64,000 nucleotides of DNA from Maribrevibacterium harenarium (GTDB lineage Bacteria; Pseudomonadota; Gammaproteobacteria; Pseudomonadales; Marinomonadaceae): positions 1-64,000 of the forward strand of contig NZ_VFRR01000003.1 of the NCBI RefSeq assembly GCF_006385675.1. Reading direction: 5' to 3'. Each line of letters starts with the position of its first letter. Position 1 is the first letter of the stretch. The notes beneath the pieces were generated by a model that was not told where the DNA came from, ran no database searches, and was given only the letters and a program-made list of their open reading frames with translations. The translations under genes were made by a program, and so were the position numbers. Positions 7,928 to 15,351 of this stretch are shown here, piece after piece.

Positions 7928-9277
7928 ATGTCGACACAGTATGATGAGATTATTGTTGGCGCTGGAATTGCTGGAATTGTGGCAGGCCTGCTACACGTAC
8001 GGCAAGGTAAAAAGGTAGCACTAGTGGACTCGGCAGAGAGCGCTGGTGGACTGATGAGAACCTACATTACGCCTGAAGGCAAACACTTCGATTATGGCAC
8101 TCATTTACTTAGTGAATTAGGTATCGCAGACTTGGATAAACTCCTCTTCGAGTGTGTGCGTAACGACAGTTGGCATGAGTTTGATTATCTAAAATCTGGT
8201 CATTTTATACACAAAACCCTATGCGAACGCTCCCCTGTCGTGGATGCCACGATTTTAAAAGAAGCCGATTATTTGCGTGCCATGGTTGAGCTAGTGGAGG
8301 CGACAGCCAACCCACGGGATGGTTATGATACTCTCTCCCAGCAGCTCACCAAATGCTTCGGTGACACACTGTATCAGGAGCTTTTGAAGCCCGCCGTCGA
8401 AAAACTTTTTTTTGCCTCGGCCGATGACTTGGCTACTAACTCCCATCTCCTTTATGGACTGGCTCGGGTACAAGGCTTTTCTGAGCAAACAACAAGGATA
8501 CTAAAACAACTACCGAAACTTAATGATGTGTTGGCCTTTCACAGCCATAAAGAAGGCAATGGCGCGATTAAGCGCTATTACCCTAAACAGGGTGGTATTG
8601 GACAATGGGTCGATCACTTGTTGAGCCAGTTTTGTGAACATGGGGGCAAGCTATACCTAAACTGTAAAATCACAGGTATGTCAGTTCACGAACAAAAGGT
8701 AACAAGCCTACATACTGACGCTGGAGAGCTTTATTGTCAGAAGCTAACTTGGACAATTGCGCCGTTTATGTTGCTACAGAGCACTAACTTGCATGCTTTG
8801 CTCCCCGAATTTGCTGCCAACCAACTCAATTTTTTAGATAGTTGGCTTGTACATCTGGAGGTTGATCGAGCTCCGCTAACATCACTACATTACTATAATA
8901 ATTTCGACCCCCAGTATGCTCATTTCCGCTCAACACTGTACAGCAACATGCAAGGAGAAACCGAAAACGGTGCCCACAGAGTTACAGTAGAAGCGTTCAG
9001 CAAACATGCTGATACAACGCAAATTAGCGCTACCGACATCCTCCAGGAGCTCATTGACTGTGGCGTATTTCCCCAAGAAAGTCAGCTCACTTATCATCAC
9101 GTTGACCGCATTAGCCGGAGTTTTCCCGTTCCTACAGTGGCATTTCGTCAGCAACAACAAGTGCAAGTAAACTGTATCCGTGAGAATCTGAAAAATGTTT
9201 CACTCTATGGAAAAGCGAGAGGAGATATTTTCTTTATGAATGATGTCATACTCGACATCTATCAATCTTTGACTTAA
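7928..9277 (+). CDS. FAD/NAD(P)-dependent amine-oxidase-like protein of the glycan locus
   Basis: 449 residues. The N-terminus V-G-A-G-I-A-G-I-V-A-G is the dinucleotide-binding loop, followed by a G-G-L-M-R-T segment as in protoporphyrinogen oxidase and UDP-galactopyranose mutase relatives. The frame is open further upstream, but the ATG at 7928 has GAGGAG six bases before it and starts just before the Rossmann fold. It is the only plus-strand gene of the glycan locus, divergent from ptmE and convergent with the methyltransferase. It may oxidise or rearrange the sugar, but the substrate is unknown and a role outside the glycan pathway is possible. Confidence 0.65.
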   Translation: MSTQYDEIIVGAGIAGIVAGLLHVRQGKKVALVDSAESAGGLMRTYITPEGKHFDYGTHLLSELGIADLDKLLFECVRNDSWHEFDYLKSGHFIHKTLCERSPVVDATILKEADYLRAMVELVEATANPRDGYDTLSQQLTKCFGDTLYQELLKPAVEKLFFASADDLATNSHLLYGLARVQGFSEQTTRILKQLPKLNDVLAFHSHKEGNGAIKRYYPKQGGIGQWVDHLLSQFCEHGGKLYLNCKITGMSVHEQKVTSLHTDAGELYCQKLTWTIAPFMLLQSTNLHALLPEFAANQLNFLDSWLVHLEVDRAPLTSLHYYNNFDPQYAHFRSTLYSNMQGETENGAHRVTVEAFSKHADTTQISATDILQELIDCGVFPQESQLTYHHVDRISRSFPVPTVAFRQQQQVQVNCIRENLKNVSLYGKARGDIFFMNDVILDIYQSLT

Positions 9278-9280
9278 CTA

Positions 9281-9305
9281 AAATGGGGTGGATTAACCAC
9301 CCCCA
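9281..9305 (-). terminator. hairpin between convergent genes
   Basis: GGGGTGG-ATTAA-CCACCCC (9285-9303) is a perfect 7-bp stem. On the minus strand it is followed by ATTTTAG, a weak T-run. It separates the FAD oxidoreductase from the end of the leg-block operon. Confidence 0.5.
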
Positions 9306-9324
9306 ACCTATCGAGTAGGCAGTA

Positions 9325-9996
9325 TCAGCTAACTTTTACGCCTGAAATCATCCACTCCTTTACTGGTGTTGCGGTCAGATTTCCTCGCAACACCATTTGG
9401 TCAATCTCCAGATCGATGAGTTGTGTAGGCAATAGTTCAGCTAAGTCCTCTTGACTGGTATAACGCACTGGCCCAATACCTGCCATGGGGCCTGAATCGG
9501 CAAGAAAATAACCGCGCCCCAGTGGTTTGCCAGTGCCATCACCGTCACTACCAGCGGTAAAACAGCGACTATAAAAGTGTCCATTAGGTTTCAGAACTCT
9601 TACCATTTCCTGATAAATGCGCTGACTGTCCACGAAGCTATTGCAGCTTACCGCCTCAACATCAATCACCGCATCAAAGACATTATCAGCAAATGGCAAA
9701 GATAGGATGTCACCCTGTTGAATATTACCCTGCCAATCAGGTACTTCCGCATTAAGACGCTGTGTCGTAATTTTTACACCGGATGCTGAACCTTCAATCC
9801 CATATGCCTGAAATCCCTCGCGGGCAATGAACCACAAGTTAGCCCCAGTACCAGAGCCAACCTCAAGAATTTTAATAGCGCTACGATCCTCGACTGAAAA
9901 AAAGCGTCGAGCCACAAAACGAATCAGATCCTCACCTGGATACTTGCCCCAAGGCCTTGATGCAAAAACTGTTTCCCAGTTGGAGTCCCAAGCCAT
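9325..9996 (-). CDS. class I SAM-dependent methyltransferase
   Basis: 223 residues. Motif I, I-L-E-V-G-S-G-T-G-A-N, lies near residue 45; acidic residues follow in Y-G-I-E-G-S-A, then F-D-A-V-I-D-V-E-A and a V-L-K-P-N-G post-motif typical of Methyltransf_11 enzymes. The ATG at 9996 is preferred over the one two codons earlier because AAGGAG lies 7 bases upstream. It is the last gene after legI and the FemAB-like gene. It may O- or N-methylate the nonulosonate; Campylobacter loci of this type include sugars with N-methylated acetimidoyl groups. The target is inferred, not shown. Confidence 0.65.
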   Translation of the reverse strand: MAWDSNWETVFASRPWGKYPGEDLIRFVARRFFSVEDRSAIKILEVGSGTGANLWFIAREGFQAYGIEGSASGVKITTQRLNAEVPDWQGNIQQGDILSLPFADNVFDAVIDVEAVSCNSFVDSQRIYQEMVRVLKPNGHFYSRCFTAGSDGDGTGKPLGRGYFLADSGPMAGIGPVRYTSQEDLAELLPTQLIDLEIDQMVLRGNLTATPVKEWMISGVKVS

Positions 9997-10007
9997 ACTC
10001 ATGCTCC

Positions 10008-11003
10008 TTATGAAGGTCGATAAAAAATAATCCGTCGTGGCGGGTTAGCAATTGACTGTTTTAGCTTTTCATAGCGTTCGCTATCAATAATAAAACCACC
10101 AATCAGAAACGGGGTCAGTGTCTTACCAACGGAATGTTTAAACTGGAATAGTGGATCTTGCTGATCATTTGATAAACCGCCACCTAAATGTAAATACCGA
10201 TATTGATCCGAAAAATGCTGGCTTGCTTCGTGCAACAATAGATTTGTCGCACCTAACTGGCGCCCAACGTCGTCGGAGCAGGAAAGATGGTACTCCAGAT
10301 ACTCCCCTGCCCCCATCAAAATCGCGGCGGCAATTAGTCGCTGTTGATGCCACACCATCACCAACGCAGTTACTATCGGCAATTCGAACAGCTGCTGGAA
10401 ATACTCTGGGCGATAGCGATACTGCTTCATCCCATCCAACTCATCCATTCGTTGATTATAGAGTGCGGTAAATGCAGCGAGTTGCAGGGTATCCGGAGTA
10501 AGCGTAATCTGAGTAAAGCAATCCGCCTTTTTGGCCTTCTTAACGTAACGAAGTGCGCGGGAGCCTAGTTGTTTCATATGATAACTCGTCAAGACAACGG
10601 AACAAGTCTGACGGTTAACAAACACATCACCATCGAACCCATGATGATTAGCTAGTAATGGGTGAAAACGCACAAACTCCACGAGACAAGATTGCTTCGC
10701 CAACCACCGACGATACTGCTCATAGGCCTCTCGTAAAGCCAATGGTTCGTTACAAGAACATAATAAGCCACCATAGCCACGGGGGCTTTCGCTATCGCGA
10801 ATCGCTAGCTCGGGGCTGTCTATGAAATGACCACTAAACAGGTAGGTTTTATCTCCTATGCTACCACCAAAAAAGTATGGTTCGGCTCCCTTATGAGCTG
10901 CATCCAAGCTCACGTAATCAGGATGTAAGTACGGGTTGCGCTTGGTACTTGGCAATTCATCAAACAAGCGGCGAGCGGCAGAGATATCTAGCGCTACCAA
11001 CAT
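10008..11003 (-). CDS. FemAB/GNAT-like acyltransferase of the glycan locus
   Basis: 331 residues. The C-terminal half is a GNAT-fold acyltransferase of the FemAB/BioF2-like type: aromatic and basic residues around R-Y-V-K-K-A-K-K, then Y-H-L-S-C-S-D, L-L-H-E-A, L-H-L-G-G-G and F-K-H-S-V-G-K. An ATG at 11048 overlaps legI by 44 bases; the ATG at 11003 has GGTGG five bases upstream and nearly abuts the legI stop, so it is preferred. No LegH-type N-acetyltransferase is seen in the window, so this protein may fill that role or add another acyl or aminoacyl group to the sugar. Function is inferred from context. Confidence 0.6.
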   Translation of the reverse strand: MLVALDISAARRLFDELPSTKRNPYLHPDYVSLDAAHKGAEPYFFGGSIGDKTYLFSGHFIDSPELAIRDSESPRGYGGLLCSCNEPLALREAYEQYRRWLAKQSCLVEFVRFHPLLANHHGFDGDVFVNRQTCSVVLTSYHMKQLGSRALRYVKKAKKADCFTQITLTPDTLQLAAFTALYNQRMDELDGMKQYRYRPEYFQQLFELPIVTALVMVWHQQRLIAAAILMGAGEYLEYHLSCSDDVGRQLGATNLLLHEASQHFSDQYRYLHLGGGLSNDQQDPLFQFKHSVGKTLTPFLIGGFIIDSERYEKLKQSIANPPRRIIFYRPS

Positions 11004-11004
11004 T

Positions 11005-12030
11005 CTAACCACCGATATCGGATAAAACCAACGGCTCATCCACGGCAAGATCTCGTTGTGCCACCTTTCCTATAATGTCAGGCCAGCACATGGGTGACAT
11101 TCCAGCAAAGCCGATACGTTTCGCAATCACATTATGCTCATTGAAATGCTCTCCTGCACGGATCGGCTGGCGAGCAACCAGATATTTACGAGCGATATGA
11201 AGATTCCCCGCTTCACTAGCAGAAACTTTTTTGACGCCATCACCTTTAATCAGTTCGATTCGACGAATGCCTTTTACCAATGCGCTGAGCTCCTGAGGGT
11301 CTAAAGACGCTTTATGATCTGGCCCAGGTAAGCTTTTGTCCAAGGTAAAGTGCTTCTCGATTACAGTCGCACCCATTGCAACGGCAGCAGTAGATACATC
11401 AATACCCAGAGTGTGATCTGAATAACCAATTGCGACACCGGTAGCACTTGCAATAGCACTCATGGCGTTTAAATTCGCATCTTCAAGTGGCGTTGGATAC
11501 TGAGTATTACAATGTAAAATCGTAATCTGCTGGCGCTGGGCACCATGGTCAAGTAATACCTGTAATGCTGCCATTATTTCCTCTAAGGAGGACATACCCG
11601 TGGATAGAATGATCGGTAAACCGGTCTTAGCGCTGGCTACCAATAGTGGCCAATGAGTAATTTCCCCGGAGGGGATTTTCAAACGCATGACCCCAATTTC
11701 TAATAACTGCTCCAAGCTTTCTAAGTCGAAGGCCGTCGATAAATACTCAATTCCCTGCTTACGACAATAATTTGCTACTTGCCGGTGCTCGGCAAAAGTC
11801 AATGTAAGCTGTTGCAGCATCTTAAGCTGAGATGTCGTCTTACCGATGTTTTGCTTCTGATATTCCGCTTGTTGAGCACTAGCCGAAACCGTCAATTCTG
11901 GTACAAAGGTCTGAAATTTTACAACATCAGCGCCCGCCAGGACGGCAGCATCGACCATCTCTAAGGCCCGAATTACCGAGCCATTATGGTTAACTCCAGC
12001 TTCTGCAATGATCAAAGTCGGCTTGCTCAT
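11005..12030 (-). CDS. legI: N-acetylneuraminate/legionaminate synthase
   Basis: 341 residues, NeuB family. The N-terminus I-I-A-E-A-G-V-N-H-N-G-S starts the TIM barrel. K-I-P-S-G-E-I-T-H and L-S-T-G-M-S-S form the active site. The last ~65 residues are the SAF/antifreeze-like domain (A-R-K-Y-L-V-A, I-R-A-G-E). It condenses phosphoenolpyruvate with a 2,4-diacetamido-trideoxymannose to give the C9 acid. It overlaps legG by 4 bp (ATGA). Legionaminate rather than neuraminate is inferred from the neighbouring legB and legC. Confidence 0.88.
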   Translation of the reverse strand: MSKPTLIIAEAGVNHNGSVIRALEMVDAAVLAGADVVKFQTFVPELTVSASAQQAEYQKQNIGKTTSQLKMLQQLTLTFAEHRQVANYCRKQGIEYLSTAFDLESLEQLLEIGVMRLKIPSGEITHWPLLVASAKTGLPIILSTGMSSLEEIMAALQVLLDHGAQRQQITILHCNTQYPTPLEDANLNAMSAIASATGVAIGYSDHTLGIDVSTAAVAMGATVIEKHFTLDKSLPGPDHKASLDPQELSALVKGIRRIELIKGDGVKKVSASEAGNLHIARKYLVARQPIRAGEHFNEHNVIAKRIGFAGMSPMCWPDIIGKVAQRDLAVDEPLVLSDIGG

Positions 12031-13199
12031 TTTGCGATTCCACTATCAGGCAAATCAATAAAAGGTTTTATACCGGTCAACCGAGGAAGCTCCCGGCGCA
12101 GTATGGTTAATATCTTATCGGCACAATGACCATCACCATAAGGGTTTTCAATAATGAAGTTGGCTTGCCGTAGCTGTAAAGCGGCAGCGATAGTCGTAAT
12201 GATCTGATTACGGTCACAAGGTGTATCAAGTACACTATTGCCTCGTAGCCGCCCTCTCTGTCGGTCACCAATATTTACTGTAAAAGTGCCATAGGCCGGC
12301 GCTTCGTAGAGACCGCTGGAAGAGTTCCCTATCACCAACGCGGCTTCGGATAAGGCCTGTCCATAACGCTTAAAACCAAGACTTGCCTCTAAATGCACAC
12401 TATCTGGGTAGCGATGTTTAAAGTCATGCAACCCATGGATCAAGATGTCACCACCACGATCGCAATTGGGATAAGTCATTAGCAAATTATATTGATCAAG
12501 ATAAGTTTCTAGGGCGGCAAGAACTTCATTTTGCTGCATCAAAGGATCAGCACCGGAGGCTGTCTCAGCATGAAATGTGACCAACATAAAGGGCTTCCGA
12601 GACTCATGCCATTGACACGGTTCTGTAGCGAATAAATCGATAGTTTGTCGATGATGGATGTGTTCTAGCCCAAGCTCTCCGACGGTAAATACCCGCTCAG
12701 GAGCTTCTCCCATTTGAATCACTCGTCGACGAAATGACTCACTGCCCACAAAATGCAGATCACTGAGTTTGGTCAACCCATGACGAACTCGGTCATCTAT
12801 TGCACCTTCGGTAATTTCCCCACCGCTGATATGTGCGATCGGGACGCCAGATACTACGGCGATATTAGCAAAGCCTAGTAATTCATACCTATCGCCGAGC
12901 AAAATCACGAGATCAGGGTGAGTATCTTGTAGATAGGGATAGAATTGTTGACTGATAAGAGCATACTGACTACCAAAATCAGAGGCACCATCGCGGAGAT
13001 AATCGATGGTTTTATCAATATGCCACGGAGCAAGAGTAATCTCATCTATGGTATAGCCATACTTATGGCTTAAGTGAGAGCCTGCTACTACCAATCTAAG
13101 GTCAACGTCATCGGCACGATGCAGGACATCCAGCAACCAGTACAATAGGCCGTACTCTGCACGATTGGTCGTCACCACAACCAGAGTCAATGTCCTCAC
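12027..13199 (-). CDS. legG: NDP-sugar hydrolyzing 2-epimerase (NeuC/LegG type)
   Basis: 390 residues, GTG start (13199) overlapping the legC stop. It has the NeuC features: T-T-N-R-A-E-Y-G-L at the start, H-I-S-G-G-E-I-T-E-G with D-D-R-V-R-H-G, V-T-F-H-A-E and G-N-S-S-S-G-L-Y-E-A-P. These enzymes release the nucleotide and invert C2, giving the free manno-sugar used by LegI. In the GDP-linked route the donor would be a GDP-diacetamido sugar. Confidence 0.88.
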   Translation of the reverse strand: MRTLTLVVVTTNRAEYGLLYWLLDVLHRADDVDLRLVVAGSHLSHKYGYTIDEITLAPWHIDKTIDYLRDGASDFGSQYALISQQFYPYLQDTHPDLVILLGDRYELLGFANIAVVSGVPIAHISGGEITEGAIDDRVRHGLTKLSDLHFVGSESFRRRVIQMGEAPERVFTVGELGLEHIHHRQTIDLFATEPCQWHESRKPFMLVTFHAETASGADPLMQQNEVLAALETYLDQYNLLMTYPNCDRGGDILIHGLHDFKHRYPDSVHLEASLGFKRYGQALSEAALVIGNSSSGLYEAPAYGTFTVNIGDRQRGRLRGNSVLDTPCDRNQIITTIAAALQLRQANFIIENPYGDGHCADKILTILRRELPRLTGIKPFIDLPDSGIAK

Positions 13200-14353
13200 C
13201 TACGCGCCAATTGAGCTGAGCTAGGTAAGCAAATCACCGTATCAAGCAGCATTTCACTTACCTCCAAGGTGTCCCTAGGACATCTTTGATTCATCGGTAA
13301 AGTATGATTCAAATCCCATAAGGGGCGCGCCATAATACCACTAACATTTAACGCAGAAATAATAGCTGCATGCTCATCACTAGGTACGCGAATACTTAAT
13401 AGCCAATGATTAGACAGTTGCGGGGCCAAGGGTTCATTCAACTCACAGGGCCAAGCTTCTGTGTGTAGTGCGTGTTGCAACTGATAGAAAAGATCCCGTT
13501 TTCGCTCAAGCCGCTCCTCTAATTGACCTAGCTGAGCAGTCAACAAAGCAGCATTTAGATTTGGCATGCGATAATTGAAGCCGACTTCGTCATGATAAAA
13601 AAAGCCTTCTTGGCTAAGTTTAGCTGTTGTACTTAAATGCTTGGCACGACTCAGTAAGGCCTGATCTTGGCTAATCAACATACCGCCACCGCCACAGGTA
13701 ATAATCTTGTTCCCGTTAAAGCTAATAGCAGCAATATCTCCCATTAGCCCAGTGTGTATGTCATTGGCCAAAAATGTACCCAGACTTTCAGCGCAATCTT
13801 CAACAACAGCAATATGGTAAGTTCGTGCTATTCTAACAACTTCTGCGATTGCACCTTGCATACCAAAAATATGTACAAAAACTAATGCTCGAATGGGACG
13901 TTTAGTATGGCGGTTGTAACATACACCGTCACGCAATTCTGCGGTGTCACTTAGGTAAGTCGCTAATTTATTGGGGCAAATCCCCATTTGCGAAGCCTCA
14001 ACATCAACAAAATGCGGCATGGCATGGCAATAATGTACGGCATTGGATGTGGCCACAAAAGTCAGCGTAGGCAATAACACTTCATCACCGGGTGTAACAC
14101 CAAGCGTGTGCAACGCCAAGTGCAAAGCTGAGGTCCCGTTGACGGTTGCAACGGCACCGGCAGCTCCAGTGAATTTGGCAACCAATTTTTCTGCTTGATC
14201 CACGTATTTGCCAACACTCGAAACCCATCCTGAACGCAGACAGTCTTCAACATGATTCAAATCACTTGAACCAAATTGAGGCTCATGCAGAGGAATAACA
14301 CCGTCAGATTGACGCTGTCGATAGAAAGCAACAACCTTTTCAACTAGGCTCAT
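13196..14353 (-). CDS. legC: LegC-type PLP aminotransferase
   Basis: 385 residues, DegT/DnrJ/EryC1 family. It starts with I-P-L-H-E-P. It shows T-F-V-A-T-S-N-A-V, V-E-D-C-A-E-S-L-G and the PLP-lysine region S-F-N-G-N-K-I-I-T followed by a glycine run. It installs the 4-amino group on the 4-keto sugar made by LegB. It overlaps both neighbours by 4 bp. It matches LegC aminotransferases better than PseC because of its pairing with legB. Confidence 0.88.
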   Translation of the reverse strand: MSLVEKVVAFYRQRQSDGVIPLHEPQFGSSDLNHVEDCLRSGWVSSVGKYVDQAEKLVAKFTGAAGAVATVNGTSALHLALHTLGVTPGDEVLLPTLTFVATSNAVHYCHAMPHFVDVEASQMGICPNKLATYLSDTAELRDGVCYNRHTKRPIRALVFVHIFGMQGAIAEVVRIARTYHIAVVEDCAESLGTFLANDIHTGLMGDIAAISFNGNKIITCGGGGMLISQDQALLSRAKHLSTTAKLSQEGFFYHDEVGFNYRMPNLNAALLTAQLGQLEERLERKRDLFYQLQHALHTEAWPCELNEPLAPQLSNHWLLSIRVPSDEHAAIISALNVSGIMARPLWDLNHTLPMNQRCPRDTLEVSEMLLDTVICLPSSAQLARR

Positions 14354-15351
14354 AGATTGTAAATATCCGACTTATAGCGTCCTAGATTTACCGGCTGCTG
14401 AAACCATTCGGCCGTGATTTTCAAGCCGCGCTTGAAGCCATCTAACCCACCAAACTCAGGTTGCCAGTCCAACAAAGCTTTGGCTTTGCCGTTAGCCGCA
14501 AACAAGCGTTCTACTTCACTATTAGCGGGACGCAAACGTTGCTCATCCAACAGAATTTCTACTTGCTTGCCCATCGCATCGGCAATGGCTTGGGCCGTAT
14601 CGCCAATACTGATTTCAAAGCTAGAACCTAAGTTCACAACTTCGCCTACGGCTGCATCGGCGCCAATCGCTTTTTCAAAACCTGAAACAGTATCCCGCAC
14701 AAAATTAAAGTCGCGAGTGGGGGTCAGAGCACCTAACTTGATTTGCTCAACACCATTAGCAAGCTGGCTAATAATCGTCGGAATGACGGCTCGGGCAGAC
14801 TGACGCGGACCATAGGTATTAAATGGGCGAATCACCGTGACTGGTAGTTCAAATGATCGATAAAATGATAAAGCGATTTGATCCGCTCCGATTTTAGAGG
14901 CTGAATATGGGGATTGACCAACCAAAGGATGTTCTTCATCAATCGGGACATATTGGGCGGTGCCATAAACTTCGCTGGTAGAAGTGTGAACCACGCGAAC
15001 ACCTAAGTCCCGAGCGGCTTGTACCACATTCAGTGTGCCTTTGATATTCGTATCAATATAGGAATCCGGCGAATGATAGGAGTATGGGATAGCAATCAGT
15101 GCGGCTAGATGTAACACCACATCTACACCTTGCATGGCAGTGCGCACCCCATTAGGATCACGTACATCACCCGCAAAAAATTCGATTTGCTTTGAGATTT
15201 CAGGATCCGTCGAGTCCAGCCAACCATTACTCCCAAAAGAGTTATACATGGTAAAGGCTTTCACCTGATACCCCTGCTCCACTAGAAATTCACACAAGTG
15301 AGAGCCAATAAAGCCGTCTGCGCCGGTAACCAATACTCTAGCTTTAGGCAT
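14350..15351 (-). CDS. legB: NAD-dependent sugar 4,6-dehydratase LegB
   Basis: 333 residues from ATG 15351; ATG codons at 15354 and 15378 are in frame, and none has a strong Shine-Dalgarno, so the start is approximate. V-T-G-A-D-G-F-I-G-S-H-L is the NAD-binding loop, T-S-T-S-E-V-Y-G holds the dehydratase Ser/Thr-Glu triad and Y-S-A-S-K is the catalytic YxxxK. It converts an NDP-N-acetylglucosamine to the 4-keto-6-deoxy sugar, the first committed step. It overlaps the maf stop, linking the sugar pathway to the glycosyltransferase gene. Confidence 0.87.
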   Translation of the reverse strand: MPKARVLVTGADGFIGSHLCEFLVEQGYQVKAFTMYNSFGSNGWLDSTDPEISKQIEFFAGDVRDPNGVRTAMQGVDVVLHLAALIAIPYSYHSPDSYIDTNIKGTLNVVQAARDLGVRVVHTSTSEVYGTAQYVPIDEEHPLVGQSPYSASKIGADQIALSFYRSFELPVTVIRPFNTYGPRQSARAVIPTIISQLANGVEQIKLGALTPTRDFNFVRDTVSGFEKAIGADAAVGEVVNLGSSFEISIGDTAQAIADAMGKQVEILLDEQRLRPANSEVERLFAANGKAKALLDWQPEFGGLDGFKRGLKITAEWFQQPVNLGRYKSDIYNL

